Assembly: GCA_014904985.1 (NCBI GenBank)
Contig: MU128934.1
Location: forward strand, 331,009 to 395,008
Reading direction: 5' to 3'
Length of the DNA stretch: 64,000 nt
Source of the DNA: Hydnum rufescens UP504
Taxonomy: Eukaryota > Basidiomycota > Agaricomycetes > Cantharellales > Hydnaceae
In this document: piece by piece, positions 1-11,552 of the stretch
Layout of the letters: each line of letters starts with the position of its first letter
How positions within the stretch are numbered: the first letter of the stretch is position 1
The notes under the pieces: model-generated
The model's input: the letters and a program-made list of their open reading frames with translations, nothing else
What the model was told of the DNA's origin: nothing
Database searches by the model: none
Position numbers and translations under genes: made by a program

Positions 1-399
1 CTCCAGAACACTCCTAGACTGCTAGGAATAACTGGTTGATGGCCGCATCCAAATATGGATGGGAGCGGATGCCATAGACGGTGCACTCCGGAAGGGGGAG
101 GGGAGCAGGAGGGGGATGTGGATTTCATAGACTACAAAGGGCCTGAAAATTTCATGTTTGGTGGGGCTTGCTACCACCTCAAGCAGCCCTATTTCACACT
201 AATTCGAGTATCTTTTCCTGGTTATATATGGCACACTCTGATATTTTTCCTAAGTCACACATCAATCATCTTGACTTTCTTTATCATTACAGAGTCTTTT
301 TTTTAGATGGAGTCTTCAGCCTATTTATTACTATTTATTCTATAATATCAAGCTACAGGTGTGTATTTTGACATGATAAACTCAAAAAAAAAAAAAAGC
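1..399. other. non-coding left edge
   Basis: I see no supportable gene here. The stretch is AT-rich toward its right end and finishes in an A-run (about 385-399) that abuts the fold-back repeat copy. The short open frames have no recognisable domain or splice pattern. Confidence 0.4.
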
Positions 400-1310
400 A
401 CAAGACCAGCACCTATAGGCACTGGCCAGGGGTCCTAATTCCTAGGAGAGTAGAAGACACCCAGGAGCCCATGCACACCAAGTTTGGTGTGCCGGGCTCC
501 GGGTTATCGCGGTATTCGTGGGTTTGTGCCGACACTACAATAGGTAGTGCCGGATATCGTTCGTCCGGGTTACTGGGCACCCGGGTTTCGTTCCCGCTTT
601 CATAATTGTCGGTGTCCCGCGGTTATCCTGGATGCAGGGAGCCAGGACCCTCACCAAGCTCCAGCAATGTACAAGCCATGCAAACAGCACCAGCCCTTAG
701 GCTGACACTGTTTGCACCGCTTTTACACCACTTGGAGTCAGGGACAAGGGGGAGGGGGGTATGGGGGGTTGTTACTATCAAGGAGACCCCTAGGGGGAGC
801 GGGCCTATAGGGCGGAGTAGTGTCAGCCAAAAATCAAAAGGAGGGCAAGAAGAGCAGCTCTTCTTGCCCAAATGTATATAATCAATAATAAATACATACC
901 TTATCCATACCCAGCCTTTCTGGGGTGTGGTGGGTCTCCGGCTCATCGGCGTCGCATACTGCGTTCATTCGAGTGCCGGCAAGTGCCACTGCAGTCAACG
1001 CCGGCAATTGCCCGGATTGCGGCCGAGGCAACCACAGACAGACACAATACAGCTGAGTAGAAAATAGACACAACAATGTAATACATATTATATAGTATCA
1101 ATTTAATTTTTATTCCAAAAGACCAGGGGAAAAGCCCAAATGAGCAAGTTCCATATAGGCTTGGATTGACAGCTCAAAATCTTATTTGAGGGGCTTCTGT
1201 GCATCAGATTTATCCTATCTTCTAATATGTTCTCATATACATATCTAATACTAGTATATGGGTCAGCAGAATGTTTCTTGAGATTTTAGAACCCATCAAT
1301 CCCACACCCC
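400..1310 (-). repeat. half copy (one arm) of the fold-back hairpin family
   Basis: The sequence matches, block by block, the left arm of the fold-back element at 15,355-15,865 plus 18,388-18,735, and the reverse complement of 23,866-24,640. It holds the family's hairpin A (about 850-880, AAGAAGAGCAGC pairing with GCTCTTCTTGCCC) and hairpin B (about 905-925, a CCAGC..GCTGGG-type stem). On the minus strand hairpin A lies in an intron-like segment with a GTATGT donor at 899 and a CCCTATAG acceptor ending at 805 (95 nt). This copy keeps many CpGs (for example around 500-590) where the copies at 15.4 and 24.5 kb have TpG or CpA, so it is younger or less methylated. Only one arm is present. Confidence 0.7.
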
Positions 1311-1764
1311 CCTTAAGGGTGTTGCACCATATTGGACATTTTGGAGGCTAAATTTCTTGAGTATTTAATTTAAGTAATTATCCATAGGACTCTATTATCC
1401 TACATTTCTGGTTTCTATATCCCTTAGGGATGCTTCAAAACCAGAATTCCCATATTTGGGTATGTGTATTTCCTGCCTTGTGAGCTTAATCTGAATATTT
1501 GGAGGCAGTATTTGGGATTTGCATTCTACTAGGGCGTGTCCACATTACCGGGATATTTCCGGAAATGTATTCCAGATGTGATTTTCAATACTCTTCTCTC
1601 CCCGTAAATAAAGGCAGTGCATAATACTCATAAAAGCGCATACATTGGAGCTGTCCTCGGTCATTCCGGACATAAATATTCACATAAATCAACCCATTCT
1701 GGGCATTTCCTGTGTATTCTAAATATGGCAATTTACGCCCAAAACCTCAAGCACATGCATATTT
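1311..1764. other. AT-rich non-coding stretch
   Basis: I see no gene in this AT-rich stretch and could not match it to the other fold-back copies. It may belong to the tail of the repeat copy on its left. Confidence 0.3.
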
Positions 1765-1925
1765 TGGAAGACTAGGATGGGGCCAGAGATTTCCGGAGTA
1801 CCCAGATTGAAAACGGAGCAATAATTGCTGTAGGACAGGGCGCCTATTCTGGCGTTGAGTATAGATTTTAAAATCAAATTATCTCCGGGCGAGGCCTCAT
1901 GCACCCTCCGGGCGTGTCTTCCGGA
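1765..1925 (+). repeat. dispersed repeat fragment S
   Basis: The part around 1,770-1,893 recurs in inverted orientation at 24,882-25,005. The last part, with CTCCGGGCG next to GAGGC, recurs inverted at 14,885-14,932. In the copy at 24.9 kb most CpGs of this copy read TpG or CpA. It is probably the edge of another transposable element; no coding potential is visible. Confidence 0.55.
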
Positions 1926-1957
1926 CAAGCCTCAAGCTGACTACGGATGAAACCGTA

Positions 1958-2535
1958 GTGGAAGATTCATATGTACACGATACCCCCCCCTTGAGCCCAG
2001 ACTTGGAGGTGCCTATTGTTTATTCTTGGGACCCTATCACGATACCGATACCCCTTGTTCAAGAAGAATGGTACATCCTACCCGTTGAACATATTTTGGT
2101 TCGAGATTGGCAACCCTTTCCAAAGCGTCAGGAAATATATATACGCTATTATTGCGGTGATGTTACGATGCTGCTTGAATGCAAACTCAGATCTACAGAG
2201 AAGGGGATGACGGTGTTGATATAGCTATCATCGGTTCTGGCAGTGATAGGACACAGTTCCTCAGCCCTTCTCTCGACGCAGAATTCTTCCCCAAACAGCC
2301 ATCAGGCCGGTTGGAGAATATGGAATTTAACGCGACCATAGTGCGGCCCGGGGAGGTGTATCGATCATCGGCAGTCGTCAGGACAATACGAGACAATGAG
2401 TATTACATGGTGCGCCGGACTGATTCTCGGATGAGAGAGGAGGGGCAATCTTTTTGCACCGTGTCTGGGATTCATTTCCACCACCTTGCCAGTCATTATC
2501 ATGGGACGAGTCTGTATATTCATGCATTCGATTAA
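1958..2535 (+). pseudogene. unknown ORF pair, possibly one frameshifted or spliced gene
   Basis: Two overlapping plus-strand open frames (1,958-2,224 and 2,179-2,535) can be joined by a one-base shift near 2,200, giving about 190 residues rich in acidic and Pro/Ser residues. The base composition is gene-like, with CpG retained. I recognise no domain and no family. It could be a fragment of a host gene cut off by the repeat at its left, or chance open frames. Confidence 0.25.
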
Positions 2536-2768
2536 ACGCAATGGATGTCGCTGTGATACTCTCGGAGCATACTTCATGAGTTGTTTATGCAAGACGTTCA
2601 TTGATCAGGAGACGCAACAGGGCGACAGGGGAACGAAGATTGTAAACGAAAAAGAGACCACAAAAGACCAAGATCGGGAAGGAAGCCCTGAAAATGCCGA
2701 ATGAACCCACAAGAGAATCAAAGAAACAAAGAAGTGTCCCAAAGAGAATCAGTCAAGGCGCATTCCCA

Positions 2769-3437
2769 CTAGCTGTGGGTGCGCGACAGGACGCTTCCAA
2801 GCTTGTTAACAGCTTTTACAACAAAGCGTTTCACTATAAGGCGCTTTCTGGGGCTCCGCGCGTAAAGGAACTGGTGATCGAAAGCTGAGATGCAGGGCAA
2901 CACATCCAGACTGTCCAATTTCATCGGGAGCTCCTCCTCGGCAATGCATTCAGTGCAGAACTTGGTGAGATGTCCGAGGCGCACCCCGTTGCCCTTCGCG
3001 ACCGAGGGAATAGGGGTGGGAACGCGAGGACGGGGGTGAATTCCGGAACGGCGAGTATCGGCGGCGAAATGCACGCGGAACTCTGCCTGTGGAAGAACCT
3101 TTGACTCATTGGAGTCGACGGATTCGTCGGAGATGTTGCAGAGCTCGTACAACTGGACTCCATCGGCCTCGCTCCCGGGGCTGATCTGCGACAACGGAGT
3201 ACTAGGGGTCGAGGGTGTTGAGGGCATGTCATCGTTCTCTAGGAGGCTGTCCAAGGACAGGGAGCTGATGGACGAAATGCTGCAGAGGCTTGGCGAATCG
3301 TGAATGTAGAGAGGGAGTCCGGTGCAGATAAGTGGGAACTTGGGCTTGCGCTGGTTCCATTTAGAGGGTTCAGCGTTGCGCAGGACTGGGTGTGAAGCAC
3401 TGGTAGAGGTGGTGTTGGCAGCAAGAACGAAGGCCAT
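2769..3437 (-). CDS. hypothetical Ser/Thr/Pro-rich protein
   Basis: The frame encodes about 222 residues from ATG at 3,437. I chose this ATG because the upstream in-frame extension begins inside the TATA region. The N-terminus has a short hydrophobic stretch (MAFVLA). The middle is Ser/Thr/Pro-rich with a run of STPSTPSTP, and the C-terminal third contains a Cys pair (FCTEC) and a basic tail with RSPRKRL. I do not recognise the family. Composition and codon use resemble the neighbouring host genes, and CpG is not depleted. A TATAAA box lies about 90 bp upstream of the start. No introns are needed. It is likely a small lineage-specific fungal protein, perhaps regulatory given the phosphorylatable Ser/Pro content, but that is inference. 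Confidence 0.5.
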   Translation of the reverse strand: MAFVLAANTTSTSASHPVLRNAEPSKWNQRKPKFPLICTGLPLYIHDSPSLCSISSISSLSLDSLLENDDMPSTPSTPSTPLSQISPGSEADGVQLYELCNISDESVDSNESKVLPQAEFRVHFAADTRRSGIHPRPRVPTPIPSVAKGNGVRLGHLTKFCTECIAEEELPMKLDSLDVLPCISAFDHQFLYARSPRKRLIVKRFVVKAVNKLGSVLSRTHS

Positions 3438-3524
3438 AATGAATAAAGGCAGGGGTGGAATTGAAAGTTCGAAGATGTTATCACAGATCGCAAGATGCAG
3501 AGGCAAGAAGCCCTCCTCCACTCC

Positions 3525-3530
3525 TTTATA
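3525..3530 (-). promoter_or_regulatory. TATA box of the 2,769-3,437 gene
   Basis: TATAAA on the minus strand, 88 bp upstream of the chosen ATG at 3,437, a typical spacing for a fungal core promoter. Confidence 0.45.
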
Positions 3531-5289
3531 CAGAATATTCCTTGGACAAATTTAGGATTTGACTGGCCTCCTATGTTAACATAGGGCGGTCATCTTGGGT
3601 AGTGAGAACTGAGATAAGCCCAAAACCGAAGAGCGGGCATCCGGTGCGTGGGTTACATCTCTTCCTATTTCACCATATAGAAGAAATCCAGGGCCGTCAT
3701 CGGGTGGGAGGCAGTTGAACGAATCACTGTGATATGCTCAATAAACAAGAGAACCACAACGGCTAATCGTCGTATGAACGGTGATGCCTCTTCTTGCCAT
3801 CGCAAAGCAGCCAGTCAGCAGAACGATCCGAGAAAGAGGCGGCAGAGTCCGGCGTTGAGTTTTGGACAATCGTCCAACTCTCTTAGAATTTGACCATTCC
3901 CATGTTGTTTCCTCTCTGTACCAGCCACGAGAAGGGTACTGTTTCTTTTCGCTGCTTTTTGTACCACTTTGGGAATCACCACTTGGCGGCTTTATAGTAT
4001 CAGAATCTTGAGGAACTATGAGGGATTTCTTGCTGGTCAAACGGCTAGCTAGTTTATCTCCTGTGGGGACCTCTGAGAATGTCCGGATACCACCTAGACC
4101 CCTTCCTCGGGGGAGTCATCGTTCTCGGGGGGGTGGGGGTCGCTCGATATCCCAAGGTGAAATCAGCTTTTTGTGTTCCGCAGACCCATGTGTACTCGCC
4201 AGTCCGCACGTGCACAACCAACGAACAGGGTGGATCTCCGATCCCTTTTCCGCGGCGATTCAACGCCCTAAGGGAGCGTTCCGGTGTTGACAATGGTTCA
4301 ATCTCCAATCCTCATGGACCCTCTTGGCGAGCTCACCGTCTCCGTTCCATCATCGGCCCAATTCACGACGTGGATAGACCTCAATTATGCATACACAACA
4401 CGCCCTCGTTCAATATCTCCAGCATCCAGCTTACTCCGCAACCCTATGCCCGATATACAGTTCGATATCAGTAGGAATGCTTCTTGCACCCATTTGCATC
4501 GGAAGGAGTGAATGGGACAGTCCAGTGGACACAATGGATGGTAGACGCCTCGGGATGGCATCGAAATTTCCCTGGGAAAAGGGCCGCCCTGGGCGCCTGA
4601 TCATTACCCGCCGCGGTATACAAAACAGACCACTTCACTCCGACGTTCTCTCCAGGGTATTTGTCACATCCATGGCTGGCGCTGAAAATAACTACGTTAA
4701 TTTTAGCACCTAACCCACCCCACCAAACATAACAATCTCCCAAACGAAACCGACATTTTCGACACTTTGTGTGAAGGACTACTGGATAATGACTCGCTCG
4801 AGGTGTATGCAATGAATATACCAATGTTCATTGTTTAATATTAAATATTTGCCTCAGAAGGGCTTCAGAAAATGCTCAGTGTTTCCTGGCTAGGTCCGGG
4901 GTTGAATCATATAGCAAGAGGTCCACCTAGATTTCCATATTCCTGCCCCTCACTCACAAGGAACCGGAATAGGAGACGTGAAAGAGACGGACAATCCCGG
5001 CATTCATTTGAGGGGGTCTCACGGTCACGGCGGTACATAAAATATCACCTCCAGCCACCTATAGCTGGAAACATTTGACTGCACAGTGGGCTCCCTTACT
5101 ATTGACGGAGATGCTGTGATGGGGTCTTTGACTACCAAGTGGTCACCGGCATCTGCCGAAAGTGTTGCATTGTTGTGTGGCAGTGCATACCTCCTACCAC
5201 TTGTCTGTGTGCTTCTGCTGTGGATTCAGTAGTGGGACGAGTACGGGCGCATAAGTCTGCATTGCCCGGGACTCTTACTATCCGTAGCC
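3531..5289. other. no confident gene
   Basis: Several open frames occur (for example minus strand 3,738-4,040; plus strand 4,079-4,474 and 4,284-4,511), but none shows a recognisable domain, and the plus-strand ones switch frame without clear GT..AG junctions. CpG is retained, so this is probably ordinary intergenic DNA or an unrecognised spliced gene rather than a decayed transposon. Confidence 0.35.
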
Positions 5290-8151
5290 ATGGAATCAGC
5301 TATGACCACGCCTGGACCAAAACTTGTCCGTTGGGCATTCAATGCTTCACTCTCTTCTCCTACTCCTTCTTCTCCTGAACGCACCTCTTCTTCTACCTTG
5401 TCTTTTGTGAGCTCCCAACTGGTAGCGCATGGATTTGTGCGTCCTCCTGGCTTGGTGGGGCCCCTTAGCCAGCTCCAGACGAAAGACCAGGACGTAGTCG
5501 TCAAATGTTTGATGAGTCTCTTGGAGCAGCGCATTGTGGGTTTCCCTTATTATTATTATTATCTTTGTACTTCGACGAATTACCTGCACTTGGGATGGAT
5601 AGACCGACATGGAAAGAACAGAGGAACTAACGACGCGCCTTAACACATTGAGCTACGACCACGAAAGATTGATTGGAATGCACAAGACCGCTAAAGACCA
5701 TGCCACACACGCACAACGCGAGACAGAATCCACTAAATCCAAGCACGCGTATGTCTGCTCCCACACCCCTCTTCAATTATCATCCTCTTCCGCTGACCGA
5801 TATATGCTCCTATTTTCACGCATTTCTTCTGCTTCACTCAGTGCGACGACTAACGCTCTTTCCGAACTCCAAGCGACGCACAAAGTGACCGTAGCAAATT
5901 TACAACGTGCACAGTCTGCATTGCAATTCACACGCCAGACGGCCCAGAATGAAATCAAACGCAAGGAAAAAGAGGTGGAACGAATAATGGATCGATGGAA
6001 CAAACTCTCCAATGAACAGACAAAACTCAGCAGTGCCTCCAGCGGCATGAGATGTACAAACCTCGTCCCTGACCCAGCTATTGTCGTACCCCGAGTAGGA
6101 TCATTCATTGATTTTTCCTTGTGTGATTTTTTGATGCCTTTCTCTCGATCCACTTCAAGGGGTCCTCTGTACTCGAAAATTCTCTGGCAGAACTGAAATC
6201 AGAACGAGACCGTCTCGTAGAGCAAAGCCAATCATTCCGAAGCGTCATCATTTCTCTTGCCTCCGGTCTCGACAAGCTCGTCCGGCAGCACAGATCACCG
6301 TCTCCGACTAGTGCTCGCCAGGCACCCGTCACAGATGCCACACTCTTCCCTCCCAGCGTGACGCCGTGGAAAGAAGACCCAGAGCATGCACTAGCAACGC
6401 TTAATGAGCTCCTTCTTGCCACGAGTTCGGTCATCGAAGCGCGTTCCGTAGGACCGGAATCTGACGACACGTCGGACGGCGCTTGTCCGATTCGCATGAA
6501 GGACTCGGTTGTTCACCAACGTCTTTTAGAAGAAATCCAGACTCTCAAAGCAGAGCTCGGTGAGATGATTGTCTCCTATTCGAATGGTGCATTCGGCTGA
6601 CGTTGCTGCCTCCTTCCAGAGGAGTGTAGAAAGTCACTCGAAGATCAGAGGAATGGAGCCCTTGACGCTTTTCTTAACAATCAACGGCTATTGCGCGGTG
6701 CCCCTAGGCCGTCAGCAGGAGGTGGCTCGCCAATGTGAGTTATTGCTTCCTCAGGATTTAATTTTTGCGAACCATTATTATATAGTGGAGATGCGACAAG
6801 TGCAGAGAAGGAGGATTGGGAAATGAGACTGATGGAGCGTGAAAAAGCCCTGGAAGAAGAGAGGAGTAAACTTACGGCGGCTGCCATTGAACTAGGCAAA
6901 GAACGGGGGTCTCTGGCTGTATGTTTGTCGACTTTATCTCGATCGCTACCTATATTGTTTGCCCGGACTAATGACCGTGTGCTATAGTCAGCAAGACTAG
7001 ACTTACAGGAAGAAAAGCGCGCTTGGCGTCTGAAGCAGGTCTTGGAGGACATGTCAGAGACCCCGGCAGGGCCTTCTTCTTCCTCGGATGTGACAAATGA
7101 TTCTACGCCTCCTATCCCTTCACCAGCGTTCGTCGCCCCTCCCGCCAAATCTAGTGCTCTTCCCTCCCTCCCAATTCCTTCTCTCCCTCACGTCTCAGTG
7201 AAGCAGCCAGCTCTCAAGGTTGGACTCGTGTCAAAACGCCATCATCACAAATCACGGAGTCCAAAGAAGTCCACGACGACAGGCGTGATCAACCAGACGA
7301 AGCTAAGCCCTCGGCGCAAGCTAATCCGTCCTCTGCCATCAGAAACAGAGACGATAACCGAGGAGGAGATTTCAGAAGGCGACGACGACGACGAAGACTT
7401 GGAGGAGCACGATGAGCCAGCCCATCTGGATGAACAAAACGTTGGTACACGTGCAAAATCCGGACCCACCAGCGCGCCGAGTGGTGGCTCGACCCAGGTG
7501 ACGCACTCCGAGTCCAATAATCCATTCGATCAGATTCTTGCCCAATCCGCACAAGCAGCACAATCCCTCACCCGTCTTACCCTTTCTCCCGAACGTCCTT
7601 CTGCCCTCGCAGGAGCAACTATAACTACTAGCGGCCGAGCTCCACCCCCTCTCCAACGTGTTCCACAGTCCCCTCCATTGACCATCACCATCCCCTCTTC
7701 ATCATCGATGCCCCAGACGCCTTCCCCGTTATCGTTACTGAGTGCGCAGGAACGTCTGAAGAAGAATCCGTACGCGCCTGCGGTACCATCGCCTCTTTCG
7801 CGGATTCTGCGCATGTCGGACTCGCCTGCATTGGACCATTCGACAATATCGCCGGCAAATGAAGGACAAGAAGCCACAAAATGGAATCTCGCGAACGTGC
7901 TCGAGGAGGAAGAAGAGCAGGGAACCATGACCGTGGTTCACGTGCCGAAGCGGACTGCGTCACTTGCTGAAGAGCTTGGACTAGAGATTCATGAAGAGAG
8001 TGATGCGGGTGATGGTGGTGGGCCCGTGCCTGGGCGCGGTACAAGGGTGTATCGAACGCCATCGCCTGGACGACGACGATTCAGTGCGAAGGAAAAGGGT
8101 AAGAATAAATTGATCATTCCTGTGTCATCTATTGGGCCCGGGGCAGGATAG
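5290..8151 (+). CDS. ADIP/Msd1-like coiled-coil protein
   Basis: Seven exons fit without frame error: 5290-5535, 5603-5748, 5842-6094, 6160-6559, 6620-6734, 6786-6918 and 6988-8151, giving 818 residues. All introns are GT..AG and 51-93 nt. The N-terminal block (about residues 40-215) reads like the afadin- and alpha-actinin-binding (ADIP) domain family: LVAHGFVRPPGL, a KCLMSLL segment, RTEELTTRLNTLSYDHERL, then a long coiled coil. Further coiled coil runs to about residue 430; the last 390 residues are disordered, Ser/Pro-rich, with an acidic patch and basic KSRSPKK-like stretches. In fission yeast the family member Msd1 anchors spindle microtubule minus ends at the spindle pole body; a comparable centrosomal role is inferred. 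The start is the first ATG (gccATGg) before the conserved block. The donor of the third intron is the least certain junction. No lesions are seen. Confidence 0.8.
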
Positions 8152-8692
8152 CGGTGGGTAGGGGAGTGGTCAAAACGAGGGAGAAGGAGAATGCGATGCC
8201 AGGGTCAAAGAAGAGTGTCAATGTAATGCGACATCGCGGGGTAGAGGGTAGGGTGAGTAAAGGTGTGTGGGGCTCAGCGGTGGTCTCCACTCGTATGAAA
8301 GATGGGAGGGGAGGGCATCTGGGACTAGTGCTAGTGGCACTGAGGCGCGGTCGTCGCGAGAGGGTCGTGATTCTGGGAAGGTGCGACACGCAACAGAGCG
8401 TCGGGCGTGACTTTAGTATATGGGATTTATTTTACCTTGGGAATCCTGGTATATATATATTGAGGGAGGCCACAGATTAGGTAATGGTCCACATGGTGTT
8501 CCTAACGATCAGTGATGACTGAGTACAACGCTGCGTGGTGCTGTGACTCGGTCATAGCTTCGCAACCGAGCCTCAAGTGATGACTCGAATAAGCGCTCTA
8601 ATTTTTTCCCACGGTCCGCACCTATAAAGGGAGGCATATTTCAACACGCCTGTTGTGAGTTTCATTTCCCGTGCTTTCCCTCTGCCCCTACT
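8152..8692. other. intergenic, 3' region of ADIP-like gene and promoter of BCS1-like gene
   Basis: I see no gene. The right part holds the promoter of the BCS1-like gene, with its TATA box listed separately. An AT-rich tract with a TATATATAT run near 8,450-8,460 may mark the end of the upstream transcript. Confidence 0.4.
8623..8628 (+). promoter_or_regulatory. TATA box of BCS1-like gene
   Basis: TATAAA, 65-70 bp upstream of the ATG at 8,693, followed by a pyrimidine-rich tract just before the start codon, as is common for fungal core promoters. Confidence 0.55.
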
Positions 8693-10911
8693 ATGATACC
8701 TGACGGTGTGCAAGCTATTCTGGCCGCCGTTCAAAACGTCACCGCCGGATCAAATGTCTCTTACTCACCTGGCGGGGCCCAGCTCAAACCTCAGCTCAGC
8801 GATATCCCATCGTTTCTGGCATTCATCCTCTCTATGGGCGGCCTTGGAGACTGGCTCAAGCTCTTCATCTTTGGTGGGCTAGTCGAGAGTGCTCGGCGCC
8901 TGTTCACAATGGCGTACAATGCGTTGTTGGCATCCTTTGTTCTGACCCTTCATTTCGACGGTGATGAGACTCCTTATCAATGGCTCATGGTAAGCCTAGT
9001 GTCTTCTTCGCGGCGCGCATGAATCAATAATCCTTCCATAGGTCTGGCTCTCCAAACAAGAGGCATGGACGAAAGCCAGAACGATCCACGTCTCCAGTCA
9101 GAACTTTGGACTTAAGAACAATGGAGTTTTGGTTAGTACCCGACTAGTGCTAGCTCGGCTTGATATTTACTCTCCCCAGCTTGTTCCAGGCGAAGAGACG
9201 GACGGAAAAGAAGGCGCACGTCCACTGTCGATGCTTCCAAACTTTGGTGGGCCCTCTGCTTCTCGAACATGGGGCGGCGCTTGCTGATGTACCTTTCTAT
9301 TTCTAGACACCACCCATAGTCTTTGGTTCAGAAGGCGACTGATGCGGGTCACTCGGTCAAAAAAATACCTTGGCGAAGGCCAAGTCGAAAATTCTCTCAT
9401 GATCCAGTACGCGCAACTTCCACTAAGATCAACAGAAATCCTACTCACCGCCCCATCGAACTTAGAGTCTTCACCCGGAGTCATAAGACTGTTCATGCAC
9501 TTCTTCTCGAGGCGAAGCAACAATACGAGGCTGAAACCGAGTCCCGTGTATCCGTTTTCGTTGCCGACACGTATAATAACTGGTATTACGCTGGTACGGC
9601 CCTCTTCTATGCCAAAGATCGCATTGCAACTCACACATGGCCTTCCATTTCCCCAGGTTCTAGACCTAAACGATCTATGGACTCAGTTGTGATACCTGCG
9701 GATGTAAAGGAGTTGCTCATCGAGGATGCTAAGGACTTTATGATGAGCGAAAGCTGGTATGGTCAACGTGGTATTCCCTGGCAACGTGGATGGCTACTGT
9801 ACGGCGTGCCCGGTTCCGGGAAGGTAAGGTTTTTCTGGTGGTCCGTTTTTGAGCGGCGGTCTGATGTCTCATTCGGATCCAGACTTCCATCATCCAAGCT
9901 CTGGCTGGTACTCTCGGGATCAACATTTATGTGGTTTCTTTGGCTAAGCGTGGGTTGGACGACACGAACCTCAGCGAACTCCTGAACAGCATTCCCTCAC
10001 GATCAATCGTTCTCATGGAAGACATCGACGCAGCATTCACGCGGACCGTCACACGCGAGGCACCCATAGATCCCCAAGTAGCAGTGAGCGGCCCACCCAC
10101 CCAGAGTGCCACTTCCACCATCACCCTCAGCGGTCTCCTCAATGCTATCGATGGTGTTCAGGCTCAGCAAGGCCGTCTTCTTTTTGCCACCACTAATAAG
10201 TACACCGCGCTCGATCCGGCTCTCGTGCGCCCCGGCCGTCTGGACGTGCATATCGAGTTCAAATTGGCGACTAAATGGCAGGCGGCCGAGCTCTTCAAGC
10301 GCTTCTACCCTATAGATGATGTAACATTATCACCACCACCCGTCCCCAACGACAGCAACGAGGTTGATGCCGTTGAGGGAGATCTGAGCGAGCTGTCGGA
10401 AAAAGCGTCTGTCTTCAGCAGTGTCAGCTCCTCGGATACGCGCGTGGAGATGCCCGATTTAATGACGACGACGACGGGGACGATGATTCACCAAGCTGCA
10501 CGTTCGAGACATAGCAAGGCACCGCGCCTGACGCCAGAGCAACTACGTACACTGGCGCAAGGCTTCGCGGACTGCATTCCCGAAGAGGAGCTAAGCATGG
10601 CATCACTTCAGGGGCACCTGATGATGCACAAGACCCGCCCCGACGAGGCGGTGCGCACGGCGCCTGCGTTCGTCATCAAGCAGCGGGAGGTGCGTGCTAA
10701 GGCACGTACGATAGCGGAGACGGCTCCCGTTGCCCCCGTGATCCCCGCCCCTCTGATCGGTCCTGTGGCTCCTGTCGCCCTAGTCGGCACCGTTACGCCC
10801 GTAACCTCTATTTCCCCCTTGCCTTCCGTCAGCCATCCCTCACTTGTTCCACCGACGGATGATCCGTCACCTGCTCTCGTTCCTGTTGTAGAAACCACGG
10901 CATCATTGTAG
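8693..10911 (+). CDS. BCS1-like AAA+ ATPase
   Basis: Seven exons join in frame: 8693-8989, 9042-9131, 9180-9246, 9307-9406, 9466-9593, 9657-9823 and 9883-10911, giving 625 residues. The N-terminus has a membrane-spanning stretch (about residues 50-90), followed by a BCS1_N region with SLWFRRRLMRVTRSKK and ADTYNNWYYAG. The AAA+ core shows Walker A GVPGSGKT (residues 277-284; an intron falls after the Lys codon), Walker B VLMEDID (about 326-332), a sensor-1 TTNKY segment and the RPGRLD arginine motif (about 399-404). The tail of about 150 residues is Pro/Val-rich with no domain. BCS1 is a mitochondrial inner-membrane ATPase that inserts the Rieske protein into complex III; Agaricomycetes carry many divergent paralogues, so the exact substrate is not known. 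Every splice site is GT..AG of 52-63 nt, and the gene appears intact. Confidence 0.88.
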
Positions 10912-11552
10912 ATCCGAATCCGAGTACGACACCAGCGGTCACCATTAAATCTGCACCTTTGCGAACATCAACCCCAATATCTAACACCCCCATCAACACT
11001 GCTCTGTGGGATAGAATGTATTCCCACATTTTTTTGACGACGAGCTATGACCAAAATGGTGCCGTTGGCCCCTTCTCAGTGATGCAGCAATTCTTCTTGC
11101 GTTGGCAACTATATTGTTTTCCAAATTACACACTAGTACTACGGATCCTCCGTCTCATGCCCTCACTCCCTGTCATGACATGCTAGGACCTTGTTCTGGA
11201 ATACCTCTGTTGTATGTGTACTAAGTTACCATTGTCATCAGACACAAGTTTTGACCGGTCACTGCGAGAGTTTTTTGTTTCCGGGCACCAGTAGTAGGTC
11301 TGCTCAATGAATTCTTGTGGAACATAAGGGTATTCACTTTCAGAATTGAATAGCCCTGGTTGAAGCATCAATATTTTTGAAACAATGACCGGGGGTGTGT
11401 CAATTTCAAATAAAGACCCAGCCGCGCATCTAATCTACTGACGGAGGCGGGCCTCGGGGCTTTGTCTTAGACTATCAAGCACTTAGGAGGTTTCTGTCCA
11501 TGAAAACATTACACATGGAAAACATTGATTCATCGAGCGTGCCTTTTGCAAG
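10912..11552. other. convergent intergenic region
   Basis: This lies between the 3' ends of the BCS1-like gene (+) and the lipase gene (-). No supportable gene is visible. It would hold both transcript ends. Confidence 0.4.
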